The notes under the pieces are model-generated. The model saw nothing but the letters and a program-made list of their open reading frames with translations. It was not told the origin of the DNA and ran no database searches. This document shows, one piece after another, positions 61,710-64,000 of a stretch of 64,000 nucleotides of DNA. Position numbers and translations under genes: made by a program. The DNA is taken from positions 930,001-994,000 of the forward strand of contig NZ_HG916855.1 of the NCBI RefSeq assembly GCF_000577275.2, written 5' to 3'. Numbering within the stretch: position 1 is the stretch's first letter; each line of letters opens with the position of its first letter. The DNA is from Rhizobium favelukesii (GTDB lineage: Bacteria > Pseudomonadota > Alphaproteobacteria > Rhizobiales > Rhizobiaceae).

Positions 61710-62789
61710 ATGAACCAGGTCCTCGACAAACACCTCATCGACGCAGCGGGAGAGGAAGTGAAACTCTGCACCGGCTTGGTGTACATGCCGTCGCTGGAGC
61801 GCGGCATCACCCGCAAGCAAGGCAAGCGGGGCTTCCTCTACTACATGCCGGATGGACGTCGGATCACCGACAAGAACGAAGTCGCACGCCTAAACGCGCT
61901 TGCAATCCCGCCAGCCTATCGCGACGTGGTTATCTCTACCAATCCTCTGTCGCATCTGCAGGCGGTGGGTATCGATGCGCGTGATCGCAAACAATACCGC
62001 TATCATACCGACTGGCATGCCGAACGCGGACGCGCCAAGTTTGAGTGTCTCGCCGACTTCGGCTCGCGGCTACCCGATATTCGCGAGCGCGTCGATATCG
62101 ATCTGCGAGCGCGGGGGCTGACAATGGACAAAGCGCTGGCCACCATCGTTTGGATGCTAGACAACTTGTACATCCGCATCGGCAACGCCAACTATGCGGA
62201 TACCAACGGTTCCTACGGCCTGACGACGCTCCGCAATCGCCACGTCAAGATCGACGGCCCCAGCGTAAGGTTTCGGTTCAGGGGCAAATCCGGAAAAGAG
62301 TGGAATCTCGTGCATTCCGACCGTCGTATCGCCAACGTCGTGCGTAAGCTTCAGGAACTGCCAGGCCAGAAGCTCTTCAAATATATTTGCGACGACGGCG
62401 GTTGTCGGCAGATTTCCTCACAAGACGTGAACGCCTACATTCGCGACGTTGCAGGTGACGATTTCAGCTCATGCCAATTTCGGACATGGGGTGCCACCTG
62501 TATGGCAGCATCGGCGCTCGCTCTGCTCGACGTTGCAACGTCAGAACGTGCCATCGCGCGCCAGCTCAACGAAGTGATCGATACTGTCGCGGCCAAGCTT
62601 GTTAACACGAGATCCGTCTGCAGAACATCCTACATTCATCCGGCGGTTTTCGATGACTATCGGGCCGGTCGTCTCGGCGATATTCTCAAAATGAGGAAAA
62701 CCACGAGCGAGCGTCTGTTGCGCTGGATGGACGACGAGGAGATCAGGACATTGCGCTGGCTCAAATCCCGTCCTGTCGGGGGCGCCTGA
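61710..62789 (+). CDS. DNA topoisomerase IB
   Basis: A 359-residue bacterial type IB topoisomerase. The active site is visible: FRTWGATCM (catalytic Arg region), and SVCRTSYIHPAVFDDY with nucleophile Tyr308. Earlier conserved blocks are IPPAYRDVVIS, RKQYRYHTDWHAERGRAKFE and RIGNANYADTNGSYGLTTLR. The enzyme relaxes supercoils by transient 3'-phosphotyrosine bonds. Bacterial copies are common in rhizobia. Its stop overlaps the start of the cysteine-hydrolase gene (TGATG), so they form a two-gene unit. Confidence 0.92.
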   Translation: MNQVLDKHLIDAAGEEVKLCTGLVYMPSLERGITRKQGKRGFLYYMPDGRRITDKNEVARLNALAIPPAYRDVVISTNPLSHLQAVGIDARDRKQYRYHTDWHAERGRAKFECLADFGSRLPDIRERVDIDLRARGLTMDKALATIVWMLDNLYIRIGNANYADTNGSYGLTTLRNRHVKIDGPSVRFRFRGKSGKEWNLVHSDRRIANVVRKLQELPGQKLFKYICDDGGCRQISSQDVNAYIRDVAGDDFSSCQFRTWGATCMAASALALLDVATSERAIARQLNEVIDTVAAKLVNTRSVCRTSYIHPAVFDDYRAGRLGDILKMRKTTSERLLRWMDDEEIRTLRWLKSRPVGGA

Positions 62790-63397
62790 TGCGCGTGGGA
62801 AATTGGATCCACCTCTGCGTCGACATGCAGCGGATGTTCGCGGAGAACACCCCGTGGCATGTACCTTGGATGGCAGAAGTGTCACCTCAGATCATCGAGC
62901 TGTCATCTCGCTTTCCCGAACGGACGATCTTTACGAGGTTCATCCCGCCTGCGTCGGCAGATGCGATGCCGGGGATGTGGAAGACCTATTACGAGAAATG
63001 GAAGGTAATGACGAGCGAATATCTGCCCCCGGAACTCGTAGATATCGTGCCTTCTTTGCGAAAGCTGGTTCCACCCGCCCGTGTCTTCGACAAGCGCACG
63101 TATTCACCATGGATCGACGGGCGCCTTAAGGCGGCGCTTTCGGGCGACAACGTCGGATCTGTTGTCATCTCCGGAGGAGAGACCGATGTTTGCGTTCTCG
63201 CCGCCGCGCTCGGAGCCGTCGATTTCGGCTATCGTGTCATCCTGCTGAAAGATGCCGTCTGCAGCAGTGCCGACCAGACGCATGACGCCTCCTTGGAACT
63301 GCTCGGAGATCGCTTTTCGGTGCAGGTCCAGATCATGGAAACGGAGAAGTGGCTGAGCGAAGCAGGTCAATCGGAATACCGTTCCCGGCGTCGTTGA
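62789..63397 (+). CDS. Isochorismatase-like cysteine hydrolase
   Basis: A 202-residue member of the isochorismatase/nicotinamidase superfamily. The Asp-Lys-Cys triad is visible: Asp12 in LCVDMQRMFA, Lys102 in RVFDKRTYSPW, and Cys135 in GGETDVCVLAAALGAVD. The cis-peptide and metal-site details cannot be judged. It hydrolyses an amide or ether bond in an unknown small molecule. The overlap with the topoisomerase gene is unusual and gives no direct clue to substrate. Confidence 0.88.
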   Translation: MRVGNWIHLCVDMQRMFAENTPWHVPWMAEVSPQIIELSSRFPERTIFTRFIPPASADAMPGMWKTYYEKWKVMTSEYLPPELVDIVPSLRKLVPPARVFDKRTYSPWIDGRLKAALSGDNVGSVVISGGETDVCVLAAALGAVDFGYRVILLKDAVCSSADQTHDASLELLGDRFSVQVQIMETEKWLSEAGQSEYRSRRR

Positions 63398-63767
63398 TGG
63401 TACGAGAAAAGCCCGCTTCGGCGGCGAGCATTTTGATTGCTGTTCGTTGGCTTTGCTGACCGGCCTTTTCGTGCTGCTCGTGAGAGCCGCCCCGGGTTCC
63501 TCACTGTTGGATGTCTCGTTATCGCTGGGCGACGCTTGACGCGTACCGGAATTTTTGTGGCTTACTTTCAGGCCCCGACACGCAGCGAAGGTCTTCTGCA
63601 TTGCGACCCGCGACATCCAAACTCGAAATACAGGACCATCGGTGATCTATCCAAGCCGATTGGACGAGACCACATTTGATGCCCTGCCGTGCGCCTCGAT
63701 AGGCGCAAACCACTGCAAACTTTTCGGGCCGATCAGAGTTCTACCTTCTCAAACCAAGGAGGATTAC
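63398..63767. other. Intergenic stretch without a recognised gene
   Basis: A short stem with a TTCG loop (CCGC-TTCG-GCGG near 63417-63428), followed by a T-rich segment, may be a weak terminator for the topoisomerase unit. A frame at 63437-63679 has no protein character. Confidence 0.4.
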
Positions 63768-64000
63768 ATGTCACCGAAACACACTGCCCAGAAACAGCGA
63801 GAGATCCAGAAGGAAGTTGAACAGGCCGACAAGAAGGGAAAATCAAAACCGTCCGGCGCCATGCAAGCCGGAGCCCGGCGCTATCCGGAGCCGCCATTTC
63901 CGAAGATCCATCAAGCCAAACCAGGCTCGGAAGCCGATCTTCCACTGGCTCCGATGTACGACGCGCCCTTCTATAAGGGATCGGAAAAGCTGAAGGACAA
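63768..64000 (+). CDS. SDR family oxidoreductase, N-terminal part (cut by window end)
   Basis: The first 77 codons start at ATG 63768 with AAGGAGG 5 bases upstream. The sequence has a charged N-terminal extension (HTAQKQREIQKEVEQADKKG) and then EADLPLAPMYDAPFYKGSEK, which precedes the Rossmann core in the long-N-terminus SDRs of the YghA/general-stress type. The catalytic part lies beyond the window. Confidence 0.75.
   Translation, partial: MSPKHTAQKQREIQKEVEQADKKGKSKPSGAMQAGARRYPEPPFPKIHQAKPGSEADLPLAPMYDAPFYKGSEKLKD

Noticed and set aside
61505..61825. Minus-strand frame before topoisomerase
   Set aside because: Overlaps the topoisomerase start; basic, Ser/Arg-rich translation typical of GC-rich noncoding frames.

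Overview
The window looks like accessory DNA, possibly a plasmid or chromid, of a high-GC alphaproteobacterium of the Rhizobiales (Rhizobium, Sinorhizobium or Mesorhizobium type). The basis is the set of small rhizobial proteins, a FixJ-type response regulator, an Omp25/Omp31-like porin, a bacterial topoisomerase IB, many TetR regulators and IS630 debris. I saw no rRNA, tRNA, CRISPR array or replication origin.

Layout. (1) 0-5.9 kb: a molybdopterin enzyme of the pyrogallol-phloroglucinol transhydroxylase type (large subunit fused to an N-terminal SCP2-like domain, plus a Fe-S small subunit). A translationally coupled TetR gene follows it, and a divergent TetR gene lies across a palindromic operator. 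(2) 5.9-9.5 kb: hypothetical genes, one intact TetR and two decayed TetR relics. (3) 9.7-22.1 kb: one long co-directional operon with many start/stop overlaps. It encodes an unknown protein, a DyP peroxidase, a DUF4331 protein, an acetoacetate-decarboxylase-like protein, a RutE-like nitroreductase, an SDR, a TPR protein, two type-II NADH-dehydrogenase-like flavoproteins, a NicO/UreH-like permease (frameshifted), a DUF2092 protein (frameshifted) and a Gly/Pro-rich secreted protein. This is the best candidate for an undescribed system. (4) 24-31.6 kb: a giant Ser/Thr kinase-ATPase-GAF-PAS-histidine kinase (frameshifted), a FixJ-type regulator and a single-domain receiver. (5) 33-39.5 kb: an RND efflux operon (two adaptor lipoproteins, pump, alpha/beta hydrolase), followed by a mosaic of three truncated genes (TetR, Pro-rich secreted protein, PPK2). 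(6) 40-44 kb: small rhizobial proteins, one under a hairpin that covers its ribosome binding site. (7) 44.4-47.4 kb: a RidA/TetR divergent pair and an AraC/SDR divergent pair. (8) 47.7-52.4 kb: an IS630 relic, a porin, a methyltransferase behind a heptanucleotide repeat, and a frameshifted GST. (9) 52.8-64 kb: a SARP-hydrolase fusion, a second hydrolase, Crp/Fnr, L,D-transpeptidase, universal stress protein, an MFS pseudogene, a DUF2147-like protein, topoisomerase IB, a cysteine hydrolase and the start of an SDR.

A cross-cutting feature is the number of genes broken by one- or two-base indels at short repeats. Either this accessory DNA is decaying or the assembly carries indel errors; the raw reads would decide. 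Family names come from recognising motifs and were not checked by database search.
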